Positions 1-12,773 of a stretch of DNA of 64,000 nt are shown one piece after another. Location: positions 1 to 64,000 of the forward strand of contig JABTTQ020000074.1 in the NCBI GenBank assembly GCA_016081115.2, in the 5' to 3' direction. Every line of letters begins with the position of its first letter. Positions within the stretch are counted from its first letter, which is position 1. The notes beneath the pieces are model-generated. The model made no database searches, had not been told where the DNA came from, and was given only the letters and a program-made list of their open reading frames with translations. The position numbers and the translations under genes are program-made. Source of the stretch: Rehmannia glutinosa (Eukaryota; Streptophyta; Magnoliopsida; Lamiales; Orobanchaceae).

Positions 1-2600
1 AATAAAGTATATGTGATGCATGCGGATGGAAAAGCAAACAAAATCATCATTCAAGGATAAGCTAAGTCCTTCTTCAACAAGGATATTGCATCATTACATA
101 TGGACTTATTTGGTCTGTTGAGCGACTAGCATCGGTGGAAAGAAATACACCCAGTGGTGGTGGATGACTATTCAAGATATACATGGACAATTTTCATGTG
201 TAAAAAAAGGTAATACTGCGGAGAAGTTGCCTCGGTGATGAGAAGAGTTCAAAATGAGAAGAGTCAAACCATTATAAAGATAAGATCGGCTTGAGAGGCG
301 GAGTTTGTCAATGGGATTATAACTCAGTATTGTATTGAAAATGGTATTGCTCATGAGTTATCAACAGTAAGGACTCCACAACAGAATGGAGTAGCTGAAA
401 GAAGGAACAAAACTCTCAAGGAAGCTGCAAGAACAATGTTAGTGAAAAATTTGGATTGCCTAGAGATTTTGGGCATAAACCATAAATCTGACATGCTATA
501 CTCGAGAATAGATGCATGATATTTGGACAGGAGAAAGCCAAATGTTGGATATTTCAAGATATTTGGATGTAAGTGCTTCATCCACAACAATGGCAAGGAC
601 AATTTGAAGGCTTTTGATGCTAAAGGCGATGAAGGTATCTTTTGGGATACTGGTGAGAAGTAAAGCCTATAGAGTGATAAACAAGAGGACTATGGTTACG
701 GAAGAGTCTATCCATGTGGTATTTGATGAGCAAATGTGAATGGAGAAGACATTGATGAGTTAGTCGATAAGCAAAATCAGCCAACTATGCGAAGAGTCAT
801 ATGTTGAAGCGGTGAGAGCACTCAACCCCTGGCGATGATGATGAGATAGCTGAATCTCAAAGGCAATTTGGAAGGTCTGTTTGAATGATAATGAAGAAGC
901 TACATTCAAGAACAATTTAGGTTTGGAAGGCGGTGAATCCAATGAGACTTACTCCAACTGGTGTGAGATGGCCGAGAGACCATCCACCTAAGTTAGTCAT
1001 TGTAAATGTTAGAGATGGCATAAAAACCAGATCGAAGCACAACATGAAGCAATGTTCATTTGTTTTATTTCCCAAATAGAGCCTAAAGATGTGTCTCAAG
1101 CATTGGAAGACACACATTGGATTCGAGCCATGCAAGAAGAGTTGAATCGGTTTGAAACAAACAAAGTATGGGAATTAGTTCAAAGTCCAACCCATCGAGA
1201 ATGTTATTGGCACTAAGTGGGTATTCGAAACAAGATGAATGAGGAAGGATCTATTGTCGAAACAAAGCAAGATTGGTATCAAAGGGTATTACCAAGAAGA
1301 AGGTATAGATTTTGATGAAACCTTTGCTCATGTTGCGGATTAGAAGCAATAAGGATGTTTCTTGCTTATCTTTGCACATAAGCACTTCCTGTATATCAAA
1401 TGGATGTGAAGAGTGCATTCGAATGGACATTAGAAAAAGAAGTCTATGTTGAACAACCTCCAGGTTTTGGCGGCAAACTATTGGAGATAAAGTCTACAAG
1501 CTCAATAAGGCATTGTATGGATTGAAACAAGGACCAAGAGCATGGTATGACACATTGTCTCAGTTTCTAATTGACAATGGATTCACCAAAGGCAATGTTG
1601 ACAGAACACTCTTCAGGATTCAAGATAGAGAGAGTATACTGCTTGTTCAAATCTATGTGGATGATATCATCTTTGGATCCACAAACAAAGAGCTGTGTGA
1701 AAAGTTCTCAAACCTCAAGCAAGGAAAATTTGAGATGAGCATGAAGGGAGAGCTGACTTTCTTCTTAGGACTTCAAGTCAAGAAATTGAAGGATGAAACC
1801 TTCATAAGCCAAACCAAGTATACCAGAGATTTAATGAAGAAATTTGGTATGGAAGAGAAGTCATCAGTGAAGATTCCTATGAATACATCAGTCAAGATGG
1901 ACATGGATGTAGATGGCAAAGATGTTAATCAAACTAGATATAGAGCCCTCATTGGATCTTTGCTCTATTTAACAGCAAGCAGGCCATACATCACTTTCGC
2001 TGTAGGTGTATGTGCTAGATTTCAATCTGCACCAAAAGAGAGTCACATGACTGCAGCTAAGAGAATCCTAAGGTATTTGAAGGAATGCCAAGAAGTTGGC
2101 TTATGGTATGCAAAGGAAGGAGGATTAGTGGTAGGAAACTCGACTTTCAGATTATCTTTGGATGTAGAGTTGACAGGAAGAGTACATCAGGTCCATGTCA
2201 AATGCTTGGAAACATATTAGTTTCTTGGTTTAGCAAGAAACAAAATTCAATAGCCACATCCACGGTGAGCGAGTACATAGCTACGGGAAAATTTGTTGTG
2301 CCCAAGTCTTATAGATGAGACAACGGTGAGAGACTATGATATTGAAGAAAAGAGATTCCAATTATGTGTGATAACGCTATTTAGTCTATTGCAATCACTT
2401 TCGAGAATCAGTGTTGCACTTTCAAGAACAAAGCACATTGATGCGGATATCATTTTATAAGAGATCATGTTGAAAAGAAAGACATCACTTTGGAATACAT
2501 CTCAACTGATAAGCAGTTAGCTGACATATTCACAAAGCCCTTATGTGAATAGAGATTTGAAGAGCTTAAGAATGAGCTAAGGTTAATTGAGTTGAGTTGG
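1..2600 (+). pseudogene. Copia (SIRE-like) pol remnant of element A: integrase, RT, RNase H
   Basis: This is a decayed Ty1/copia polyprotein whose 5' part lies outside the window. An integrase core start can be read near 95-150 (HMDLFG-type), and the integrase motif PQQNGVAERRNKTLKEA at about 378-428. Reverse transcriptase is open at 1513-2220 and begins MYGLKQGPRAWYD, with the catalytic box IYVDDIIFGS near 1650-1680. RNase H follows in another frame at 2085-2318 and ends with a DKQLADIFTKPL-type tail near 2505-2545. Frameshifts and stops throughout (for example at 2218) make it non-coding. Copia order (IN before RT) is clear. The SIRE/Maximus assignment rests on the extra frame after pol and on the LTR start, so it is inference. 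Confidence 0.9.
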
Positions 2601-3168
2601 GGGTACTCAGAAGACTCAATTAGTAGAGACAAAAAAAGAAGAAAGAATGAAAAATGAGCAAGTTTCACAATTCGGACAAGTGAAACGGCTTAGAGAGAAA
2701 TAGTTGTATCGAGTTAGCTAATGTGAGTGATATAATGTGAAGAGAAGCGAGAGATAAGTCACATTTGATGATAGTGAGTTTATTATGAGCTAAGTGACAA
2801 AAACAAAGTCGTTTTATGCGGGAATATTTTTAAGGATGACGTTAGCATAATTATTTGTCGACAAGACAAAAGCTACACGGTAAAACATATGATTGGATAT
2901 AAATGTTGCTGCATTTAATGCGGGACAATTAATGCGGTTTTGAAGGTTAAATCCTGACCGTCAATTTTTGATCAAGTTATTCAAATTCCAAAAACCATCC
3001 TTTCACGTCCAATATAAGCCGAAAACACATTTTCTCTCTCCTCACAAAAACTCTCTCGTCTTCAACAAGCAAGAAAAACTCTCTGCAATAATACGAAAAC
3101 CCTACTTTCAAAGATCAATATTTTTACGCATTTTTTCACCGAGTATTATTTTCTCACGAAAATGGAAG
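2601..3168 (+). other. Non-coding spacer between pol and the extra reading frame of element A
   Basis: This is AT-rich sequence with no convincing reading frame. It ends in a leader-like, pyrimidine-rich stretch (about 3020-3130, several CTCTCTC and CAAC blocks) just before the ATG at 3161-3169 that opens the next frame. Such spacers, sometimes with an internal promoter or splice acceptor, are known between pol and the third frame of SIRE-type elements. No TATA box or splice site could be fixed here. Confidence 0.4.
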
Positions 3169-6100
3169 CAACTTATGATTTTGTTAAGTTATCGAGAAGA
3201 TCCACTCAGGATCAACAGTGGACTTCAAAGGGATGGTGAACAGTCTTGATGAAGCACTTGGTGAAGAAGATCGTTGAGAAACTCGAGAAGTCTAGTCTAA
3301 AGGACTTTATCACTATGGAGTTCTCTCACACGTATCTATAGGAGGTCACGATGTTCTATGCAAATGCGGAAGTGCACGCGATGAGATTCGCTCTCCCATT
3401 CACGGCAAGGCCATCAAGTTCACTGCTGCGGACCTGGCCGAGCATTGCAAGCCCTCTTGATGGTGAAGGAGATCGAGAAGGATGTTAACATTTTGCGGCT
3501 TGGAAAGAAACAACCAAGCCTCGAGTCGAGTCATTGCGAAGGTGTCTATACAACAAAAAAAAAGAGTTGATCAAGGAAGATTACCACAAACCGATGGACA
3601 TCGTGTCCAAGTACGTGGATATGAAATTTGGAAGCTTTAACCAGCTGTCTAGGACTAAGCTGGTGGTTATGGTTGCGATAATGGAAAAAAATAAGATTAA
3701 CTGGGTTGAGTTTATCTTCAGCCGTATCTGCCAAAACGTGGTCAATAAGTCTATCAAGGAGGATGGGACTTTTAGATGCTCTTTGTGGTATGGCCTGGTG
3801 ATTGGCCATTTGATGGAAGTGAAAGGAATTGATTTGCGCCATGGAAAGCCATTCCATGTGAACAAGAAGATGTTCAAGGCAAACCTTTCTAGAGCTCAGA
3901 GGAAGACGCATGCGAGGAAAGCTGACATGAGTGAGGGTGAGTCAGCTGACCTTGCTGAAGACACAACTACAACCGCTCCAGCTATCTCCCCCAAGACTAT
4001 TCAGAAGAAGAGAGTTGCGGTAGCTAAGCAAGCACCTGCCCCTGCAGTCAAGTCCAAGAAGGCTCCTGTCCCTGCAGCCGAGCCACAAGTACCTGCCCCA
4101 GCAGCCGACCCAGAATCCCCTGCCCCCGCAGCCGAGACCGAGAAGGATTCGCCTATACATTCTCCGGTTGTGAAAAAGAAGCGCACAACTACGTCTTGCA
4201 AGCCAACTGTTGTGAAAAAGATAAAGATGGTGGAGCCAGAAGCCACCAGTGAAGAAGCCGAAGAGGATGTTGTCCCTCTTGTTAGAACCAAGAGGCAAAG
4301 ACTTTTTAAGAAGTCTGAGCTTGAAAAAGTTGAGTCTGCCACTCAGCCAGAAAAGCCTGAAGAAATTGTCGATGCTCAAGAAGAGCAGTCTCAAGTGAAT
4401 GATGGTGGAAATGTAGCCACCACGAATGTCCCGAAGACTGCTGATATCGATCAGTAGAATATAGAAGACCCAGTACTCGTGAGCATTGCAGTGAGATGGT
4501 GAGATGAGAAAGAAAAGGCCGAGATATACGAGGAGAAGCAAGCTCCACTTGCTATGATTCCGGAAGATGGAGATGATGATGATGACATGATAATGTACTC
4601 TCCAGTCTACCTGGATATTCAATAGAGATTGAGGGACTGGAGACGATGGAAGCCAGACTTCTCTCGACAACAATTTGAGCACCGAAAGTACATCGAAGAA
4701 GAAGAGGAGCTCTTACGCTTCCTAGGAAATGTCTCGTCCACTATGCCCTTAATGAAGAATTTTGTATGGACGCCCTTCGTGTCGTCAAAGAAGATGAAAA
4801 GGAGAAAGCCAAAGCTCTTGAAAAATCAAAGATGTGCATGTTCACTGGAGATCATGAGCATGTCATGGAATCGACTGATAGCAGTGATCTAGAAGAGATT
4901 GATCCTACTGAAGTAGTTGAGAAGGCCAAGTTCCAACAGACCATCAAAGAATCAAAAGCCATGCACGAACAATGTTTGCAAGAGGGACCGGGAGAATCTT
5001 CTAAACTCTCTCCCACTCTAACCCTTTGGATGTGGCGCGAAGAAGATAGTCACGACATATTTGCCACCACATTCCCGTCAATCGAAAATGGCTATCGAGA
5101 GGAATGACGATGAAGCTAGGGAAGGAGATGAAACAGCACTCTAGCTAAGCCAACCCCGAAGAAGGTGTTGATACACCTTTACGACTAATTACTAAAAAGG
5201 ACAACAGTAAGTCTTGGGAGCGAGTAACCTACAAGATTAACTTAGGCCAGTGCGCCAACCGAGTGGGGGAAGCTCTCTCCACACGGCTAGGTCGGAGGAC
5301 ACTTTGTGGGAGACCAAACTATGAAGTTAGGAGGCAAAGGTGAGAAATCAATGGAACAATAGAGTGAAGTTGTGGCTCGGGACGGTTGAGACTGTCTCGG
5401 TGAAACTTCTTCCTTGCGAAAAGGCCGATGGCGCTGCGATGCGGCTAATGGAATGGACACCATGGGAGTTGAGACTTTTGGTCCTGAAAGTGTAATCCTA
5501 GGAGTTGAGACTCCGAGAGATGCCAATGAAGACCCTAAAGCAGATGAGTCTACTACGGGGAAATTTGTCCAAGACCTTACTGCAGTTGAGACTGCACATA
5601 GGATATAGAAGGCCCTACAGCGGTTGAGATTGCTGGGGGTAATGAAGGCCTAAAAGAGGTTGAGACTTCCTTAGGTAAAGAAGTTGAGAAAGAGCAAATT
5701 CCTCATGTCGAGATGGCTGATGAAGAAGACAAAATCAGCGCTCTCAGTAATTCCCAGGAAAACATTGACACAGAATTTTTGGAATCCGACAATGAAGCCG
5801 AGTCCACTCCTATTGATGAATCTGCCAGCGACAAGGCTGAGGATGCTCAAGACTCTTGGAGCACTATCAGTGATAAAACAACTACGATGAGGTCCGTGTT
5901 CGATGATGAGCCAACCCCAATGGCTACATCCCACTCGATGATCTTTGATAAAATAGCCGAGGACCAATCGACTCAAAAGAAACACAAAGCGATACCGAGG
6001 AAGGCATTAAGAGAGGAGGTTAGTCAACCGAGTAGGCTAACATAGTTGCTCAAGTGAAACAGTCGGTGGCAGGCTAATCTGATTGCTCCCACTCTTTGCC

Positions 6101-7875
6101 GCTAAAGTGCGGTGCAACCGAGGCAAGTCATCTTGACTCCACTCAAAGGGAGAAGGAAAGGCTCCACAAATTGGACCTACGGGAATCCCTCTCGTCATAG
6201 ATAACATGTTTGAAGAGATATTCCATTTTGAAGCGAGTTGCCACCTGCGGATGTCGAGTGCGCTAGAGAGCAAGCCAAGTACATTGTGGAGTAGAGCCTC
6301 GTGTCCCGGTGAGTCAACAATAGTGCCTATAGGTTTCGATTTTGATGTTGTTTGGTTTGAGAAAGAGTCGTGGTAATCTCTGACCAACTTAGGAAAGCAT
6401 TTAAAGCCATTTGCGAAGAAATTGAGAAAATGGAACACGCTAAAGCATCGTTAGACCTAAAAATTTGAACAACCGTGATGCAAGTATCGTAGGGATATTC
6501 GAGGTGTTTTTCTACGAATCGGAGAATGGTCATTTGCTCAAACAAGCTGCTATGAGATTAGAGCAAGTCCGTTACTTTAAGTTACTCTTTGTAGAGTTGC
6601 TAGTTTGGAGTGCGGATAATATACGGTTTTACGGAGCGAGAAGAATATATGGTGAGAATTGAAGAATCCCACAAGTCGGACATGGAGTTACTTAGGCCGC
6701 AACACAAGAGTGAAATTGCAAGAGGCGGAGGCCAACATGAATCAGCGATTCGGTGTTCTCGGACTGAAATGAAATTAATGGCGGCTCGATCAAGGCTACG
6801 CGATACGAATTGAAACGACCTACTCAAAGCGAGATGACAAGCAAAATTCTATGCACAACCGACTTGACTTCATTCTCGAGTGGATTGTTCCCTGGCCCGA
6901 CCCTTTCGTTTGGTGATGATTCCAAAAAGGGGAAAATGAGGCCTTGAAGGAAATGAAGGAAAGCAAAGGGAGTCATAAGGTGGAAAAGAAGGAAGTACAA
7001 GCTAATGGGGAAGGAAGCTCGAAAAACCCCTCTTTGAAGCTTATGTATGCCCAGACTCCTCACCAAGGAGAGATTACAACTTCACTTTTCAGCAAGATAC
7101 CGAAAGAGCTATCAGTGGAACAGAAAGCTGAGTTGGCAGTGAAAGAATCAAGGAAAGCCATCGAAGCTGAGTTCGAAAAAGTGGCTGAGAAGCATTCTGC
7201 GCAGATTCAGAATATAAGGACACAATATGATTGTCCTCCAGCTGGAAAGGATTTCCTTGCGATCAATCCCCCAAGAGACATTGATATGCCTGATGTTGGG
7301 TCTGAGCCCAGATCCCTAGAGGAGTTTCAAACTCTAGAGGCATAAGGCTATTTCAGAGATATGACTCTACTGCAAGTCTGGGATATGTACTGGGAGAAGG
7401 GTATCGAAGTGTGTAACCTAGATAATGTGCAGCAGAGTTCCAGTAGTCACTCAGCTGGAAAAGGTAAAGCACTAAGATAAAGCACACTCCCACAGGAGCT
7501 GAGTCGGGAATAGGAAGGGGAAGATCAAGTGAAAGTGGAAAAGCGAGAGGTTCTCGACGGCCCAAACCGAAGAACATCAAATATATTGATCCGTAGAAGA
7601 AAGGGATCACATCTTTGGGTGGATATGATCATCTTGAAAATTTAGAAGTCCATCGCAAGAATAAAGAAATTTGTAAGAAGAAGGCAGGGGAAGCTGAAAA
7701 TGATTGAATGATGCATGAATGGGAGGAAAGACAACGTAGGGATGACCCTGTTGCAAGGCGTGCCTATGAGAAGAAAAAGAAGGATGAAGAAGAAAGAAAC
7801 AGGAGGAGAGCTGATAAGGACAGAAGAAGAGCATCAGATGAAGAGAGAAAAAGAAAGCAACCAAGGCGTTGAAGA
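3161..7875 (+). pseudogene. Very long extra (env-position) reading frame of element A, broken
   Basis: This coding-like stretch of about 4.7 kb after pol runs in several frames. Its longest open pieces are 3534-4457, 4766-5107, 5713-6045 and 6944-7345, with a last piece at about 7700-7875. The first third has FYANAEV (near 3356) and LVVMVAIMEKNKINWVEF (near 3660). These resemble the plant-specific 'putative plant transposon protein' domain found in the env-like frame of SIRE elements. Next comes an Ala/Pro-rich repeat region (about 4035-4140, repeated PAPAA units), then acidic Glu/Ser-rich sequence with repeated 'VE-T' units. The end is very basic and charged (about 7710-7870, Lys/Arg/Glu), probably coiled coil. 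No transmembrane segment or signal peptide was seen, so a true envelope role is unsupported. Function is unknown. Gene-like periodicity plus stops indicates a decayed gene. Confidence 0.65.
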
Positions 7876-8154
7876 CGGCTGCAACCCCTTTATGTATTTT
7901 ACTTTGTAAAATACACATCTGTAAGTTCTTTGTAAGTTAGATGTTAGCTCTGATACCTTCTTTGCAAGTTTTCTCTGATACATGTTGTATTTCAATAAAT
8001 GTATAGAGTATATTGTAGTAAACAACTTTGTAAAAGACAAGAATGCTATGATCAATAAAATTGATTATTTAAAGCATACATTCTTTGTTATTCTTGCACT
8101 CATTTTTGTCGTTTAGTTTTATTTAAGTTTTGGCATCATCAAAAAGGGTGAAAT
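7876..8154 (+). promoter_or_regulatory. 3' non-coding tail and polypurine tract of element A
   Basis: This is a non-coding AT-rich tail with several AATAAA-like signals (near 7995 and 8054). It ends in CATCAAAAAGGGTGAAATTA (8135-8154), which has the form of the copia polypurine tract seen intact at 48495-48506. The tract primes plus-strand DNA synthesis, so the 3' LTR should start just after it. Confidence 0.6.
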
Positions 8155-10601
8155 TATTAGGAAATTTATTTGTTAGATTTTGATGATACCGTGTAAAACT
8201 TAGACTAGGAAGTTGGCACCCCATTTTCCTTGTAATTCTATGTTGTAATAGATATGATGAAAGAGCCGAGTGAAGTCGGCTATGTCGAAGAATGCAAGAA
8301 GTCAACTACGACTAGAGTGAAGACTACATTTGTGTGTGTCGGTGAGTATGACCAAAATGAAAGACAAGGACTCGATGAAGGAGAGCCGGTGAGAACATTT
8401 GTGTGAAGTATGAGGAAGTGTCGGTCAAGTCAGTAAAAAAAGCCAAGTCTAAGTTTAAGTTGAGTCATTCCCACATGATTGGAGCGGACTCAAGTCAAAG
8501 GGGTAAAAGCGTGATAAAGTCAAGACAACTAACATTGATTCGTTGGAAGGAAGTCAATGATATTACTCGATATATAATAAGTCAGCCAGGTCTTAAAGTG
8601 TTTGGTCTAGAAATATACAAAAAGAATAAACCAATGGGAAACACTAGAGCATGTGTCGGACCATGTAAAGGCGCAAAGTCATTTAATACGAGGAAGGGTC
8701 AACATCACATCGTTCTTTGACCAAGAAAAGACAAGCCGATGAATAAGAACTGTCATTTGAAAATAGCTATCTATTCAACGGGCAAATTTTCAAATGAGCA
8801 CTATAAAAGGTTCAGGAAGCATTTGAGAAAAGGTGACCAAGACGAGAACCAAGCCTAACGACGATTGAAGCAATATTCAAGCAAGCATAATGCAATATTC
8901 TCAAAGCTCATCAAAGAATTCCTCAAGCCTAAAACTCAAAGGAACTTGATCCAACACATATTTGTGAAGGAAAGAATACTTCAACCAGTTGAAGAGAAAA
9001 AGTTTAAAGAACGGAAAAGGGGTCTACTCTCCAAGTTGTAGGAGTTGTAGAGAGGTTCAAGGTTGAACCAGAAGGTTCAAGTTTGTTGGAAGGTTGTGTG
9101 ATCAATTCCAAAGACTTGAAGGGAGCTGAAGTAGGCAGTTGTCTTGTAAAGAAGCTTAGTCGTAGGAGAAGCCAGCTGTGTGATCAAGGTTGTCTCTAGA
9201 TTGAGAACTGTTTTTTAACTTGTTCTATTACTTAGTGGATTCCTCCAGGAGTTGGAGAAGAGTGGATTAGAGGAATTACCGCATCCTCGAACCACTATAA
9301 ATTTGCTTGTGTCATTTTCTTTTAGCATTTACCTTCTTGCTTATATTTCCATATTTCTGTTGATAAGTTATATTGCTATCCAACTGATAATACACGTGCT
9401 AAAAAAACGAGCATAAAATTAACAAAGGGTGTTAAGTCTTCATTGTTAAAAACCAAATCACCTAAAAGTTAAGTGTTTCTTGATGCGACTAAGTTATACT
9501 ATCAACATCTCGATCAGTCTATTGAGTGGGTAACTTTCTTTCAAGAAAGCCAACCTAGATGTCCTCAAGGACCGGTGATTTAGTCAACTCTGTTGAAATT
9601 CTTAAAAAGACTAAAGGTGAAAATTTGTTAATGTTTATTCAATCCCCCTCCTTTTAAACCTTACACCACACCCCTTGGGACCTACACTATCTCTTCAATG
9701 GACATATTTTCAAATGTGCACTATAAAAGGCTGAGGAAGCAAGTGAGAGAAGGTTACCAATCTACGAACGAGCATACAAGCAATCAAGCAATAACCTTTC
9801 TCAAGCTTTTCAAAGAAATCCTCAAGCCTAACTTCGAAGGAAATCAATCCAACATACTCGGTGAAGGAAAGACTACTTCATTAGTTGAAGAGAAAAATTG
9901 TTTTCAAGAACAAAGGGTCTACTCTCCAAGGTTGAAGGAGAAGTAGTGAGGTTCCGGATCGAACCGATGCTTTGAACTGTTGGAGGGCTAAGTGATCAAG
10001 TCCAGAGAGGTTTGAAGGAGGTCAAGAAAACAGGACAAGCTGTCTTGTAAAGAAGTGAATCCCGGGAGCAAAGCAAACTTTGTGATCAAAGCGACTCGGA
10101 CTATATTACCGCTTTGTAACCAAGTGAAGTTACCTAGTGGAATACTCCGGGAGTTGGAGAAGAGTGGACTAGAGGAATTACCCCATCCTCGAACCACTAT
10201 AAAAAGCTGTTTGTGTCTATTTACTTTTCAAAGATACTTTATTTCTTGCTTTTTTATATCTGTGATAAGTTAAACTTGCTTAAGTTTGCGGATAATAACT
10301 ATTGCTAAAACAAGTGTTGAAAAACGTGCTTAAAATTATAAGGGTGAAAAGTCTTCCGATGATAAAACTAAATCAACTACTTTACTAAGTGTTAGCTGAA
10401 AATAGCTAAGTTATACTATCAACAAACTCGTCAGTCATTGAGTGAGTAACTTTGTTGTGTAAGACAACCTAGCTTGTCCCTCAAGGACTTAAGCGATTTA
10501 AGTTTACTCTGAATATATTTTAAAAGGACTAAAATCGAAAAATTGGTAAGGTTTATTCAATCCCCCTTCTAAACCTTACACATCACTCCTTTGGACCTAC
10601 A
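8155..10601 (+). repeat. 3' LTR of element A, with its 3' part duplicated in tandem
   Basis: The LTR starts at a degraded TGTTAG (TATTAG at 8155, right after the polypurine tract) and ends ...GGACCTACA at 10601, where copia RNase H sequence of another element begins abruptly. A direct repeat lies inside: 8767-9686 and 9687-10601 share the TATA region CTATAAAAGG (8801 and 9721), the 'AAGAGTGGA(T/C)TAGAGGAATTA' stretch (about 9257 and 10161), and the same end, CCTTACAC...GGACCTACA. The normal LTR would thus be about 1.5 kb. The 5' LTR is outside the window. The start could instead be the TGTTAGATTTTGATGAT at 8171. Confidence 0.7.
8767..10601 (+). repeat. Tandem duplication of about 920 bp inside the LTR of element A
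   Basis: Copy 1 (8767-9686) and copy 2 (9687-10601) are collinear over their length with point changes and small indels. Each begins CTATCT(A/C)TTCAA, carries a TATA-like CTATAAAAGG, and ends ACCTACA. The duplicated unit corresponds to the TATA, R and U5 part of the LTR. Two promoters in tandem would result if the element were active. Confidence 0.8.
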
Positions 10602-10941
10602 TCTGAGTTTTCTAAAAAGTAAAATTGTATATCTTTATCAACGGCCGTAGCGAATATATTTTCGTGGCTTTTTATTATACACAATTATATTATGGATGAA
10701 ACAAATCTTGGCGGACTACAAAATTAATATTGAGAATGTTCCTACTTTTGTGATAATACTTCCGGCATTAATATTTCTCAAAATACAGTCCATCACAATA
10801 AAACCAAACATATTGCGTTTCAAAATGAAAAATTGAGATGTGTTTTGTTCCATCCCAACATCAACTTACATATATTTTTACAAAACCATCTGCCGGATCT
10901 TTTAACTTATTCGAGCTTGTTTATGCATAATGCATGTTGAA
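10602..10941 (+). pseudogene. Copia RNase H fragment of element B
   Basis: Read against element C (46890-47265), this fragment shows the same 'ATTATGGATGAAACAAA' block (10690-10706; 46982-46998 in C) and the same end: FTKP, then a Leu-rich stretch, then stop near 10940. Frameshifts and a missing upstream half make it non-functional. Its left edge coincides with the end of element A's LTR. Confidence 0.8.
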
Positions 10942-12773
10942 TAATGTCTACATTTACATTTTGAGCACTTTACTTTCATTAGAAAAGTTTTGGGGTAAAA
11001 AATCTATTTTTCAAAACATCAAAAAACAAGACATAATTTTTCTCTAAGTTAGGCGCATGTCGCTATGTAGCGATCGATCGCTATGTCCGGTGACCGGTTG
11101 CCCTTTATAGCAACCGATCGCTATAGATGCAGAAAATTCACAAAAGCTCTGTGTCTCGACTTTTTTACAGAACCATCAACTTCTCCCTTTAAACCCTAAC
11201 TCGAAAAATTCACTCCCGAATTTCAATCTCCCTCTATACTTCATCAAATTTCACGATTCTTGTTGCTAATCTCCTTTATTTCTTGAGTATTACATCAAAA
11301 AGACCCGGAGAGGGTTTGTCCTCTAATCACCAATTCGCGGTGGAACAACGCGAAATACAATCAACACAACGCAAAATGGCTCGGCGGCAAACCAGGTAAT
11401 ACAAAACCCCATCTTTCTTGGGCTCAAATCGCCACACTTTGACCAACCATTACAAAGGACAATGTCAAATGGTCCAAAAGTAAGAAATATCTTCTATCTC
11501 TTGCTCGAGTGGCTCAAATTTGTCGTTATATATTCATAAGTATCGAATCATTTTGTGAGGATCCGAATATACGAAATAAACCAATTGAATGACTAAGATT
11601 TACTGTTTGGAATGTTTTCTAATGTTTTTCCTACTATTTGTGATTTTTGAAACTCGAGTTGGATGTATTTGTGGGATCACCCTTTTATTATGTATGATGA
11701 TGAGGTGATCAAGTATTTTTATTCAAATACGTAGATTGAATTTGACGATGTTCATAAACCGGTGGCTTTAAATTTGTTTGTGAAAGGGCGTCATTTTCGT
11801 TAGACCTCTAATGAGATTTGTAGATTCTTGGTGTGAGGGAAGGTGGTTGGGATTATATATCTAGTATTTGTTGGGATGAAAGGAAGTTAGGTGTTTCTTT
11901 AGAAGAGGTGAAAACCTTTCTAGGGGTTATCTTGCGGAGTTTACTACACAATCGATGATGAATGAGCTTCGTATTGTTTTTATAATTGTCTCATATTGTG
12001 TTTGTGGGAAGTCTATCAAATTACCGAGCAATATGGACTATTTTTGACCTATAATATCAAAAGGGTGAATTGGTAAATTATGAGGCTTTTATCCAGTGTT
12101 TGATTAATGTTATTACTTTGGGCTCTAAGCAATTTGCCTTGGGTAATTTTATTTGCAAGTTGCTTCTCCAATCCGGTCTTTCACATGCCGAGCTCAACTC
12201 CGAAGTTATTAGAAACAATTTTGATAATGACAACATTCAACAAATGCTTGGATGCGTAGGAATATGCAAAAACGTCCTACTAAGTCGGCAAAAAGTCGTC
12301 TTTAGAGTCTCTATTTTCCAAGTTCAGGATGATATTTTTGATGATATTGAGGTGGGAAATTTAGCAGCGGGAGGGTATCATAGTGCTCCAAGTTGATGAC
12401 TTTTGCTATCTTGATTATTCTGAAATATGTTGAGCATTGTGTAATTTATTTTTATGCCATTTGACTAACATTTACAGGAGGAGCTTAAGCTTTTGAGTTT
12501 TTAAAAGCTAAGTTTGAAAATCTTTAAGCTTTGAAACTTTCACTTTATACTTTGCCTAATGCATATTGTTTACTTGGCATGTTGAGGGGAGCTTTAAAAG
12601 CTTTTTGAAAACTTTTGCTCCTTAGCTTATTTATGTCTTATAATCACTTATGTATATTGCTTTGAGAAGTGTTTCTTACAATGGATATATTAAACTTTTG
12701 ACTGGAAAACTCATTTCTAAAAATTCCTCTTTCAAAAATTGGTTTGGGTTGAAATAATAAAAAAGGGGGAGTT
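10942..12773 (+). other. Post-pol region of element B with remnant of an extra frame
   Basis: This region holds a leader-like segment with repeats of the palindrome GCGATCGATCGC / GACCGG (11060-11130), then gene-like sequence broken into frames. The clearest piece is 12070-12396, which opens MVNYEAFIQCLINVITLG. It sits where element A has its extra frame. Similarity to A is weak by eye, so equivalence is positional. The last 350 bases are non-coding, repeat the word AAGCTTTT, and end in the polypurine tract. Confidence 0.45.

Noticed and set aside
3942..4682. Long minus-strand frame (246 codons) opposite the extra frame of element A
   Set aside because: It is the antisense shadow of the Ala/Pro- and Glu-rich plus-strand frame; composition (Gly/Cys/Arg/Leu) follows from reading GCAGGxxC repeats backwards.
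3161..7875. Envelope gene acquired from a virus
   Set aside because: No signal peptide, furin-like site or membrane anchor seen; only the position after pol is shared with env.
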